Positions 41,317 to 51,316 of a stretch of DNA of 64,000 bases are shown here, piece after piece. The translations under genes and the position numbers were made by a program. The DNA is taken from contig ML996713.1 in NCBI GenBank assembly GCA_010356995.1, positions 21,612 through 85,611 on the forward strand. Direction: 5' to 3'. Positions within the stretch are counted from its first letter, which is position 1; the number at the start of each line of letters is the position of its first letter. The DNA is from Trichodelitschia bisporula. Lineage: Eukaryota; Ascomycota; Dothideomycetes; Phaeotrichales; Phaeotrichaceae. The notes beneath the pieces were generated by a model. It saw only the letters and a program-made list of their open reading frames with translations. It had not been told where the DNA came from and made no database searches.

Positions 41317-43614
41317 CTAGTTGTAACCATCCCCCATATCAAAGCGGTGCTGAAGCGCCTTGGGGGTGCGGTGTTCACGCGGAGGAATGTGGTTATGCTT
41401 CTTCACAATCGTCATCTTGCGGGCGGCGGTGCTGAAGGCCTTTTTATCGGCCGCGTCGATGCAGCACTGCTGCTCTTCATCGGACTCGGGGCTGCAGCAT
41501 TCGATGCCGCGCACGTACGGCGATGCGAGGATCTCCTTGACCGAAATGCGGCGGTCGGGGTCGGGGTGCATCATCTTGAGGAGCAGGCGCTTCAGAGCCG
41601 GAGAGCCGAGACGATCAGCGTTGAAGAGAGGGCCGCACATTGGCGCGCCGCCAGGCTGGTCGGTGATTATGCCATCAGGATTTTTCGCGAGCCAAGTGTC
41701 CCAACCTTTCTTGAAGGAGGCGTAGAATGGAGAGTCCTCGCGCGCAGCTGACCAAGGGGAACCAGAGTAGGTCATGGTGAGGAAGACAATGGCGCAAGAC
41801 CAAATGTCCAGCGGGCGAGGGTCGTAATCCCCACGCTTTTCCAGAACCTCGGGAGCGATGTACGGCAGGGAGCCGCAGATGCCGGGCGCACAGCGTCGCA
41901 CAGCGCCCATGTTCTTACCGCACTGACCACCAGCTGAACGAAGACCAGGGTGCTCACCGCTGAAGACTTCCGACACACCGAAGTCAGTGATCTTGAGATG
42001 CCCATCTGCCGTAAGCAGCAGATTTTCGAGCTTGATGTCCCGATGCGCGATGCCGTGGCTATGGAGATAATCGACTCCACGAAGCAGCTGCTTGAAGAAA
42101 CACAGACGGTCGGTCAGTTTGTAAAATGTCTTGAAAAGACTCTTGTCGACCAGACCATAGAGCTCGCCAAGCTGGCAGTACTCCATCACATGGTTCCAAC
42201 GGTCCTTGTGTTTGCAGAGACGAACCGTCTCTACAATGTTTGGGTGATGAAGGGACTTGGCGATCGTGAACTCCGACTGCACTTTCTTAATGTATTCTTC
42301 CGCATCTTCTGACTTGTCTTTCCCGCGGAATTCCTTCACGGCGAAGAGAACATCCTTTGCGCCGCCCTTGCGAAGCATCACCGTCACCTTGGCAGTCGCT
42401 CCCTTGCCGACGCAATGACCGCGGCGAAGAGGAATCAGAGACGAGCTTTTGAACTCCTTTTCGAGCTCACAGTAATCAACATAGAACTGTTCGGGAAGAG
42501 ACGTGCTCAGGCGGCGCGCCTTGAGACCAGCACCCTCGTTGGCGCCCTTGGAGAAGGAGAAGATCAGAGGCTCCGTGGTCGGTTCCTCGCCCTCGGCGTT
42601 CGGGGACTTCCGCATGGCGTTCATGGTGGTGACATGCTCGGTGGAGGCGCTGCGCTTGCGCTGAGCGATTTGAGTTCCATCTTCTGTTATGTTAGGACCC
42701 CATGTAATGCCTTGCCGCGGTGCGGAGTAGCGATTGAGCTGGTCGCTCGAGTACGGAACGCGTGTCGGGGAAAGCAGCGAAGTGTCGGCTTCGGTATGCA
42801 TCGCCTCCTCCTCTTCAATCACCAACTCGTTGATCGTGCCAGCGGGAGAAGAGGGAGAGTGAGGCGAGCCAGAACGAGAAGTCTGCGAGCTGGGTGCTGA
42901 CAGACTGAATCTTTGGGACTCAGTACCGTTACCAGTGCGCTCAAGCGCTCCATCAAACGCTGGGTTGTCAGAGCGGGAGTTCTTGCGGGACAAGAACGAC
43001 CCCACCCGCGTGAAGAGGTTCGGGCGCTGCCCGCCGCGCGCAGGCGCCCCGCCGCGAGGATTCATCAGGGTCGTATTTGATTGTGACCGAGTAAGAGCGG
43101 CGGGTTGTTCTTTCGCTGGCGGTTCTAAGCCCGTCGCCGCGTGCCTCGGAGTCGTGCGAGGAGGTAATGTTTCGGTATGGGTAGGAGGAGGAGGGCGTTG
43201 ACTGCGAACGGGGAGTGGGGATTCGCTCGCAATAGAAGGAGGTGGTGAATTTTTGCGAGCAGGAGTGGTAGAAGAGGTTGCAGGTTGTGGAGTTTGCGAG
43301 TTTTGGGAGAGTGTGGAGGACTGGTCGGCCAGTGATTGGGTTGTCGAGGCTGACGTCGACAAGTCGTGGGGGTCCTCGCTGCCTTCGCTGCCTTCGCTTG
43401 AAGACGGGGCCTTGGCCCCGATTGGGGGAGCGATGTCCAGCATGCTTCGGATGGGTTGAGAGTTTGGAGGTGTTGCTCGTCGCAGCGGAGGTGGAAGTGG
43501 AGGAGCGGTGGTTGGGAGGGGAGGGAGGGGTTTTGACTGTTCGAAGCCGGGAAATAGTGACGAGGGAGACTGATGTGGTGGCGTGGGTCGAGCCTGCAGG
43601 CGCGTCGAAGCCAT
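41317..43614 (-). CDS. Ser/Thr protein kinase of the Sat4/Hal4 (NPR/HAL5) family
   Basis: Intronless, 765 aa. The N-terminal ~390 residues are low-complexity, Ser/Pro/Thr-rich, with a basic RVGSFLSRKNSRSDNP patch. The kinase domain follows at about 395-700: Gly-rich GHCVGKGATAKV (about 403), VAIK-equivalent Lys in LFAVKEFRGKD, catalytic HRDIKLENLLL (about 521), DFGVSEVFSGEHPG (about 543) and SLPYIAPEVLEKRGDYDPRP. The insert after DFG with Cys residues and the spacing are those of yeast Sat4/Hal4 and related fungal kinases, which regulate potassium uptake and amino-acid or nutrient permease stability at the plasma membrane. The C-terminus ends after a Cys-rich GIECCSPESDEEQQCC segment. A 6.2 kb gene-free upstream region may mean complex regulation. 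Confidence 0.93.
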   Translation of the reverse strand: MASTRLQARPTPPHQSPSSLFPGFEQSKPLPPLPTTAPPLPPPLRRATPPNSQPIRSMLDIAPPIGAKAPSSSEGSEGSEDPHDLSTSASTTQSLADQSSTLSQNSQTPQPATSSTTPARKNSPPPSIASESPLPVRSQRPPPPTHTETLPPRTTPRHAATGLEPPAKEQPAALTRSQSNTTLMNPRGGAPARGGQRPNLFTRVGSFLSRKNSRSDNPAFDGALERTGNGTESQRFSLSAPSSQTSRSGSPHSPSSPAGTINELVIEEEEAMHTEADTSLLSPTRVPYSSDQLNRYSAPRQGITWGPNITEDGTQIAQRKRSASTEHVTTMNAMRKSPNAEGEEPTTEPLIFSFSKGANEGAGLKARRLSTSLPEQFYVDYCELEKEFKSSSLIPLRRGHCVGKGATAKVTVMLRKGGAKDVLFAVKEFRGKDKSEDAEEYIKKVQSEFTIAKSLHHPNIVETVRLCKHKDRWNHVMEYCQLGELYGLVDKSLFKTFYKLTDRLCFFKQLLRGVDYLHSHGIAHRDIKLENLLLTADGHLKITDFGVSEVFSGEHPGLRSAGGQCGKNMGAVRRCAPGICGSLPYIAPEVLEKRGDYDPRPLDIWSCAIVFLTMTYSGSPWSAAREDSPFYASFKKGWDTWLAKNPDGIITDQPGGAPMCGPLFNADRLGSPALKRLLLKMMHPDPDRRISVKEILASPYVRGIECCSPESDEEQQCCIDAADKKAFSTAARKMTIVKKHNHIPPREHRTPKALQHRFDMGDGYN

Positions 43615-46600
43615 TATTGGTTGGGAGAGGGGAACTTCTTTTCAGGAAGGCGCGCCCTGTCGTGGCTGGCGGGGTGGGGTCGGTTAGGAAGGAAGGAGGG
43701 ACGGGAGGTTGTTCTTCTTCCGAGGACCCAAAGGACAATGGCAACAACGACTTTTTCTTTGATAACTGTGAAGTCCTTTCGACGGGCACAAAGAACTTTC
43801 GACGTTTGGTAGAAGTGGATCCGATATATACCGTTACTAAACAAACTGCTATGCCGGGCGCTGCAGCGAGTTCGGGCAGTAGTGCGAGGCTATACTGGCC
43901 TTGGTCGGACGGCGAGTTGACGTTGTGATTGGAGTGGAGTTTGTCGGCGAAGCCATGCGATCGCGAAGCAAACCGTGTTTCAAGAGGAGGAAAAGGCAAT
44001 AGTTGAAATGATGAGGAGAACAATGGGGGGCGATTGCAGTGATAATATTCTACGGCTACGGACCGTGTGAATAGTTGAATAGTGGGGGGCAAAGAGAGGG
44101 GCCAGGCTGGGGGGGGGGTCAGAGTCTTTTAACAAGCACTTGGGCGGTTCCACATCCAGAGGGCAGTTCTCTGTGTGTGTGCCTTCCAACTGGGCAAAGA
44201 CTGCACTTCATCATCTCATGAGACTGGCGGCAAGCCGAGCCCTGTCAATTCTTCAGTCGGCTTAACCGCCACCAAGGTCTTGAGGACCACCTCCACGGCC
44301 GGGAAGATTCGCAGCCGCAGTCCACGCGGCTAAGGTGGGAGATGTTGGGGGGGGAGGGATGGGGATTGGGAGGAGGGGGGGGTTGAAGACAAGACATGAT
44401 AGGGAACTCCCTTTGCATTTCCCAATCAAGAGCCCTAGCCAGTGACGTCTCCTGCGGCCCTAGGCGTTGCTGGTGAGAGCCCGGCACACAAATGCCGATC
44501 GAGGGGTTTTGTGCCTTGTGCCCGGTCGGTCGGGGAGTCGATCGCATACGGTGTAAATTACGAACTTTCTTCACCGTGATCACACCCCGTCCGTCGTCAC
44601 CGAGAGTTCACAAGACCTTGGCCGCTTCTTTGTGGGCGGAGTTTGGCGGTGTTGGAGGGGATGCCGGACTTTTGCCTCTTTGTGCTTTCGTTTGCTCTTC
44701 CGGACTTGCTCAACTGAACGGACAGCGAACAAACAAAAAACTCGAAGCGACTCTCAGCCGCGCCTGAACCTGAAGGTGTTTCTCCGCAGACACGACTGTC
44801 CACGCGCCGCTGCAATGCACGCTCAAAGTTTGCTCTGCATCATGCTCCGCAAACCCCCACTCTGCTTCCAGGGGTGTGCGCGGTAGCCGCTGGGTTTCTT
44901 GCACCCTTAACCCGACGACATTGGGACGAGCCTGGAATGCAAAAGGTTGATGTACGGACTGCGTCCAACCTTGCGCGAAGCGCCTGCGTCGGTGCCCATT
45001 GAAACAGCGAAATTCACGGCAAAAAGTCACAGAGAGGAGCGCCGAGCGCTGCTGTACCTCTCGCTGTCGTACTCTGCGGCAGGTACACACGGCGCCGAGA
45101 CGACAAGAAAGCCGAGAGGTTACATGTACACGGGCGAAGTCGCGGACTGGTGCTGCCACGGCGATTAACAATATACGGCGGATATTGTGTTGCGCCTTGC
45201 TGTTTGGTCGACGAAGGGAACATCGGCATCACATATCACGGCGCCATGGAGAAGATGTACGATGGCATTTGATGTGGAACACCCATTCAACGTCTACTGA
45301 CACGATGCCGCTCACGGGATAGCCGTACTGAATTCTGACAAACATGACCGCGTCAACTTTCGGCGCTTGGCGCGGTTGAGAGTGAGCGCTAGGGCGAAAC
45401 AGCATTGCGTTCTGATCGAAGGAGTTTCCGTTTCCGCTTGCTAGTCCCGTGTTCGGGGCCCGATTCGCGGCTGCGATGGTGTCCAGCGCTTCGCTCGTCT
45501 CCGTCTCCGCGTCTCAGATATTCCCGACCATCGAGCGCCTGCCCATACCACACGACAGAAAACTCAGGCTGGGAGTGGAATAGCATAGAACAGCAACGAG
45601 TGAACTCAAACCGCTTGACCACTGTAACCGAGCAGGGCACCCATCACCCGTTCGGCCTTAAAACGTCGGCCGCGGTGCGGCATTTCTTCCCCATACGCCA
45701 GGTCGGACGGAGGGGGCCGGGGTGCAGGGGATGCCAGTGGGCTCTGCGAGTCCGAATTCTTGCTTGCCTTTCCACACAATCCTCACACCCCGCGGGCGGC
45801 CTTCGATGCCGCCTTCTCGAAGGGGCGGGGCGCAGTGCGGTGAGCAGCGCATGAGGCAGCGTCGTTGCAACCACCACTGCGGATTATCCTGTGCCATGTC
45901 GAGTTAGACAGCTCGTCACTCCTTCTGATTCTGGTGTCGTGTTGGTGCTTGGAAGGGATGCAGAAAATGCATCAGAATGCATACCACAGCGAGCCACGAC
46001 GCTCAGCTTGCGCAATGCCGTTAGTTAAGATCGTCCTCTGTCATTGTGGTACGCCGCCTGGCGCTCCGATGTGCGGTCATGGCTCGGATCAGCGCGCCTC
46101 AATGACGACCACTTCCGCCTCCGAAAGATCAACTTCCGACACCCATATCACAGCCACTTCACCTCAGCTCCCGAAATAGGCTGTCTCTACGGGCGACCCT
46201 CCGCCCCATGAACACAACAGAAGCCCCAACATTCCCACGTAGATTACAAAGTCTCCGTCCCTCATCCAAGTAACACACCCATCACCGCTGCTGAAAGGAG
46301 CGATCACCGGACAGGCACACAACTCCTCACTGAGCAGCATAGGTAATGCTCGGCAAAAATGCCTATCGCCCGCCCACGGCCCTACTGCGGCACCTCGCCC
46401 ACGCCATGCCGCCCCTTGGCGCATCCAAGCGGCAGCACACCAGTCCCAAAGCGTCTGCCGCCCAGGCCATGCCCCGCGCGCCCGCGCGCCACGCGTGGGG
46501 GCACTGAGCAACTCCCCCAGCATTTCCAACAAAGTACGGATGTACAAACCGTATTCTACCGCTCACCTCTCCGCCCCCGCATCCTACTCGTCATGCCGCA

Positions 46601-49600
46601 ACGGGCAATCCGAGCACCGGCAAGGTTCCCCGGCGCGAGGTTGCTGGCCTGAAGACTTGGGCCGGAGTGCGCCTGGAGGCCGAAAGGGCGACAGGGCCGG
46701 CGGCCGCAGGCTGCGTTCACCGGCTTCGGCTGCTGCGGGTGCCGATGCGGGCGGGGTTGGGCGCTGGGGCCGGCCAACGGCGATGATGGGGCCGCGGAAC
46801 CGTTTTTCGTCCGTTGGCCAAGAGCTTCGTTCTGGTTGCCCGAGTTTTGGGGAGGAGTATCCGTCTTGGAGGGTAGGACGGCGGGTTTGCCTGTGAGATG
46901 CAATATCGGAGTCAGCTGGGCGGATAGACTGGTACGAGTTGGATTCTTGATGCTGGTGATTTTCGCCGCTGTCGCTTGGCGAGGAGACACGAGTGTTGGC
47001 CCGCGGCAGGCTGCTGGTTGGACGACGGCGGTACAAGGTGAAAGCTTGCAGGTTGGTCCTGTTTGGCTCTTTCGCAGAGGAGTTTGACGATGCTTGCTTA
47101 TCAACGCGTTTGAGGCTAACCTCAACTAGGGATCATGGGCATGATGCATCGTCTTCTCTGAGTGTCCGTCGGGGCGCCGTTGGAAGCTCTTTATCGGAGG
47201 AGACCAGGCTCGATCTCTCGCGAGGAGCTGAGCTCCGCGACCGAGCCTGTAGGGACCAGTCTACATGCAGGTGCGATATCAAGTCACTTGCCTCTGATAC
47301 AGCTGCGCGATAGATCGGCCATTTTCCCTTCGAGTGGACTGATCGATCTGCATCGCTGCTTGCCTCTATCGTAGACCTGATGCGAAGAAGCGACACTCGC
47401 TCCGGCTCCTTCACTCAGCCTTCGCGGACACGGATGGCTCCCAGATATCGCAACACCATATTCTCCTCACCAGGAAAGTATCGGCAGGCCAACTCCCCAA
47501 TTCCCCACTCCCCAAACACGTATATAAAACGCTACGCCCAAGAAAACCTTATCCCTCCCCCATCCCCCATCCCCAAAATCCCAAGCATTGTCGCACCCCT
47601 CTCGGCGTCCTTGGCCTCGCACACAAGACTCTCGGCCGTCGCATCCAAGCCCGCCACGGGACCCACTCATCCCCTTCGCGCGCCCACAGTTCACCATTGG
47701 CAACATCTTCGTGTCCCCACCAAGCCATCGCACCGCGCCTCAACCGTCGCCGCGATATGCCAGATGAGCGATCGCGCTTGGCGGCTAAGCATCGCACAAC
47801 CGCGCCAGGACGGACGTCGTGAACAGTGATATTCAGACGATCGCGCAGGTCGAATACTAACGGGCCTCGGGCAGGCGGCCTCGGGAACGGATTCATTAAT
47901 CTACAGTCTTGGAATCGGAGAGATTGGGCCCTGTCACTCAGGATGTGAGCAGGGAATATAAACACCCCCACGTAGTCTACCCCGAATCTTGAATGCAATA
48001 TCGAAGTGCGCTCTGGACCGTCAAAGCCTTCCAAAGGCCGAGTCGCGTTCCGGCTGGACCCGCCAGTCTGGGGTGAAGCGTCCGGGGCATATCTCTGATC
48101 TGAAGCCTGGCCGCGGTTGACATGTCGCCAAAGGGCAGAAACCCACGATCCGCCCATGTCGCCGCTAATTGCGGCCACCAGCGCAGGTGAGGGCTTGTCG
48201 TCATCGCCTCGATATTAACATTCAGCCCCGGATCCCCACTCCATTTCCAGCACTCCCCGCTTGAGAAACACAAAGTAAATCACAAAGTACAAAACATTCC
48301 ATACGAAGTACCGCAGTTGCACTCGCCAAGCAGCCCCCAACCCGCAACCTCGCGTGCCCGCATTCCCCAACCAAAATCGTGTCTGCACTCTGCGCTTTTG
48401 TGCCCTACGACTCAGTGAAATGCACCCCGAATATGCACCCCACGTACGACGCTGGGCGGGGGGACGATGTGTGCCCCCAGAGGCTCGGCGGCGCGGGCGT
48501 CTGGCTTCTCCTTGCGCGCAGCGAAGAGTTTCTGGCATATTGTCCCAAGCATCCGTAGCAATGGCCGTGGAATTTGAACGTTCGTACGTAGCAATTGATC
48601 GTCGCGGGCGCGTACTGCTGTACGGATGTACGTACTCCTACCTCCTGCTCCTCGCATCAGCCTCGCCCCGCACCCGTGCCCGCCCACGCAACGCCTCGTC
48701 TTGGCAGCGCTCCTCCCTCCTTCGTGAGCTGTGCAGAGAAAGCAACAAGTAGCACCGCACCGCACCGCTTGCTTTCCCAACAGCAACTGCGCGCGTGTCT
48801 CATTGCCTTTTTTTCAACAAATCAACCAATAGCCCCCCTCTGCGTCTCTGACGAGGCTGCCAGCGCAGTCCTCACAGTGACAGCCTCGCCGCGCATAACT
48901 GGCGGCTCTGCCGCTGCTTGCACCGTGCGCTCTGGCTTGCGTCGCCAAATGAGGATGGGTTGAATTGCGGAGTCGAAGCGTCAAGACTTTCTCACCCGGG
49001 GCGGGTCCTGTTAACGACTAACCGGCGCCGACATTGGAAAGCCGACCCGCACCTCGTTATGCAAGTCTACGCATAGGGAAAGCGGGCAGGCGAGGATTTT
49101 GCAAATTCCGTGGGGGTTGCGGTGTGGGATCGTATTTTGCGGGGAGCGGTGTCGGACCGCTGTTGTGCGACGCATCCGGAAACTGGGCTCGTGCCCCCTC
49201 GACGATGTTTGGACGTCAGCGAGACCGCCCTTTCGGTGCGTTTCCGACTTCAATTCCTCGTCGCGGACGCGTTGCGGCTTCGTCTACTCGGTCCGGCGCC
49301 GTCGGGTGCGGCTACTGCGGCCTCTGCAACGCCTGCGCCCGGCCGTCGCGGACGTGCGAGCGGGGCGCACTCCGGGCCATGGGGGTGCGGTGCGGCGTGA
49401 TTGACGCAGTTTTGCTGGGAAGGGATGCGGCATCCGCTTAAAACAACCACTTCGGGCGTCCGTCCGCGCCGTTCTGCTTCGCTTCCGTGTGTCAAGCACC
49501 GCAGTGTCCTTTGCCCATACCTGTTTTAAACGTGGGATGGGGCTGCGGGCGGGTGTGGGTTGAGATTCGGGTGCCGGGGATGGATTTTGATGTGGGGGGC

Positions 49601-49813
49601 GGGGTTGTTGCGGCGATTGCTAATGAAGTTGAGAGGGTAGGTGTGTTTTGTCTCGGGGCCACGATGGTTGTTGATCGGATGTGGGGAGATGGTGGTTGAG
49701 TGGATTCACGGTAAGGTGATGAGAGGATGTAGAGTACTGATGGCATTGGTCTAGTATCTATGGTACAGTGTATCCCATTCTCCCGAAGAGAACCAACAGC
49801 CTCCGCTCGCGTG
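43615..49813. other. 6.2 kb gene-free region upstream of the kinase
   Basis: Shared upstream region of the kinase (minus) and 3' flank of the repeat protein (minus). It has a G run at 44110-44118, GGGGGG tracts near 44345-44385, and CCAAT at about 48825. Many GC-rich open frames occur, several in three frames at once (49099-49404), which indicates base composition rather than coding. No splice-paired exons, RNA gene, LTR or transposase recognised. Confidence 0.45.
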
Positions 49814-51316
49814 CTACTGTCCATCAACCCATATACCCTTATTTATCACAGAGGTGATGTCAATGTGCATGCACGCGTCCGGGTCATCCAGGTCCTTTTC
49901 TACTATCCCGAAGAAGTAGTCCATCTGCGCCGGAATCTCAGCGTAGTGACACTTGCAAAGGCCATTCGGAGCGTTTTGGCATTGAAAATCCAGCCCCTTC
50001 TTCGTGTCAAACTCAATGGGTGCATGGCCTTCAACCGCCCCCTCCCCAATCTCCGTAAGCAAATACTCCAGCGTGGTAGTCCTGATAATCGCCCCCAGCG
50101 GCATCATACCATCCTTATCCGCACACGCGTTGATCGCCCACTGGAACATGTACGCGCACTCCTCGAGATAAACCCTCTTCGCCGACAACGTCGAACCCGT
50201 GTAGTTCCCTGTGTACACAAAATCCGGCCTAATATACACCACCGCATGCGCGCCATCATGATACGCATTCCGATTCCAGAACCGAACTGAGTTCACGTGG
50301 ACCTCCGGGACGCCCTTGTTAATCGGCCGCTCAATGGCGATGGCGGGAAAGATGGTCGGGTTGGCCAACGCGCCCTTTGCGTTACACAGCTCCCTCGCTG
50401 CGCCGAGATACTGCGCCGCCTTGAGCTTCTTGATCTTCGGCCGCGACTGATGGCACAACAGGGCCTCGGGCGGCGAGCCTTTGTAGTCTTTTGACCCTTG
50501 GATGAACCATTTCATACTCGGTGTGGGTAGCCCGGCCACACTCGTCACTGTACCCGTTGAATTAGAAAAACTGGACGAAGACGGCACAGCGCTGGTTAAA
50601 GACGGCACAGCGGTAGACGAAGGCAGCACGCTGGACAAAGACGGCACAGCGCTGGACGAAGGCGGTACGCTGGACGAAGGCAGTAGAGCGCTGGACAAAG
50701 GGGACACAGCGCTGGAAGAAGGCAGCGGAGCGCTGGAAGAAGCCGGCAGAGGGCTGGAAGAAGACAGCGGAGCGCTGGACGAAGCCGGCAGAGGGCTAGG
50801 CGAAGCCGGTATATCGCTAGACGAAGCCGGTATATCGCTAGGCGAAGCCGGCAGAGCGCTAGCTGAAGGGGGCAGAGCGCTGGCTGAAGGCGGCAGAGAG
50901 CTGCCCGAATGGTACACAACGCTCGCGATACCCGCGTCGCTCGCACTGCCCACATCGACGGCGCCCGATGCAGTGGCTTGAGCCAGCGCACTACTCCCAG
51001 CTGCCTCAATAGGAGCCACCAAACCGCCGAAATAGCTGCTGACGGGACCAATTTCTGCACCCCCTGAGTTTATCGGAGACCAGTTGGCGTCACTCGCGGG
51101 CCCAATGTCGCTTGCAGCGGTGTCGGGGGGTTTTGATATGAGGTCTCTTTTGGCGAAGAGGACGGGGTTTGCGGTGGTAGCGGCGGGGAGAGGGGGAGTA
51201 TTGAAGGGAGAGGAGATGTTCCGGCGGATGAGAGAGGAAGGAGAGGAGAGGGAGTAGAGGACGGGTTGGGAGGGGAAGGGGTTGGCCCAAAGGAAGGCTA
51301 GGCGCGTGAAGAACAT
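49814..51316 (-). CDS. Ser/Ala/Pro heptapeptide-repeat protein with a C-terminal globular domain, probably secreted or wall-linked
   Basis: Single exon, 500 aa from the ATG at 51316 (MFFTRLAFLWANPFPSQPVL); the frame upstream to 51547 lacks a convincing start. The N-terminus has a hydrophobic segment that may be a signal peptide or anchor. Residues about 136-245 are 16 near-perfect heptapeptides of the type SxSxLPA, a likely O-mannosylated spacer. The C-terminal half is globular with Cys residues: SPPEALLCHQSRP, RVYLEECAYMFQWAINACAD, LDFQCQNAPNGLCKCHYAEI. It resembles secreted fungal proteins of unknown function in which a cysteine-containing domain follows a Ser/Pro-rich stalk. No GPI signal at the C-terminus (ends INKGIWVDGQ). 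Function unknown. Confidence 0.75.
   Translation of the reverse strand: MFFTRLAFLWANPFPSQPVLYSLSSPSSLIRRNISSPFNTPPLPAATTANPVLFAKRDLISKPPDTAASDIGPASDANWSPINSGGAEIGPVSSYFGGLVAPIEAAGSSALAQATASGAVDVGSASDAGIASVVYHSGSSLPPSASALPPSASALPASPSDIPASSSDIPASPSPLPASSSAPLSSSSPLPASSSAPLPSSSAVSPLSSALLPSSSVPPSSSAVPSLSSVLPSSTAVPSLTSAVPSSSSFSNSTGTVTSVAGLPTPSMKWFIQGSKDYKGSPPEALLCHQSRPKIKKLKAAQYLGAARELCNAKGALANPTIFPAIAIERPINKGVPEVHVNSVRFWNRNAYHDGAHAVVYIRPDFVYTGNYTGSTLSAKRVYLEECAYMFQWAINACADKDGMMPLGAIIRTTTLEYLLTEIGEGAVEGHAPIEFDTKKGLDFQCQNAPNGLCKCHYAEIPAQMDYFFGIVEKDLDDPDACMHIDITSVINKGIWVDGQ
50580..50909 (-). repeat. Coding minisatellite, 16 units of 21 (two of 18) bp
   Basis: On the plus strand each unit resembles GGCAGAGCGCTGGACGAAG; the array encodes the heptapeptide repeats of the protein at 49814-51316. 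All unit lengths are multiples of three, so unit gain or loss keeps the frame. Confidence 0.85.

Noticed and set aside
42968-44092. 374-codon minus-strand frame overlapping the 5' part of the kinase gene
   Set aside because: Shifted-frame shadow of the Ser/Pro-rich kinase N-terminus plus leader; no domain.
44710-45171. 153-codon minus-strand frame in the gene-free stretch
   Set aside because: Arg/Cys-rich composition-driven translation with no motif or splice support.
46556-47125. 189-codon minus-strand frame, Pro/Ser/Arg-rich
   Set aside because: No recognisable domain, and a second frame on the same strand is open across most of it; composition effect more likely.
49099-49404. Three overlapping plus-strand frames
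   Set aside because: All three frames open together reflect GC-rich sequence lacking stops, not coding.
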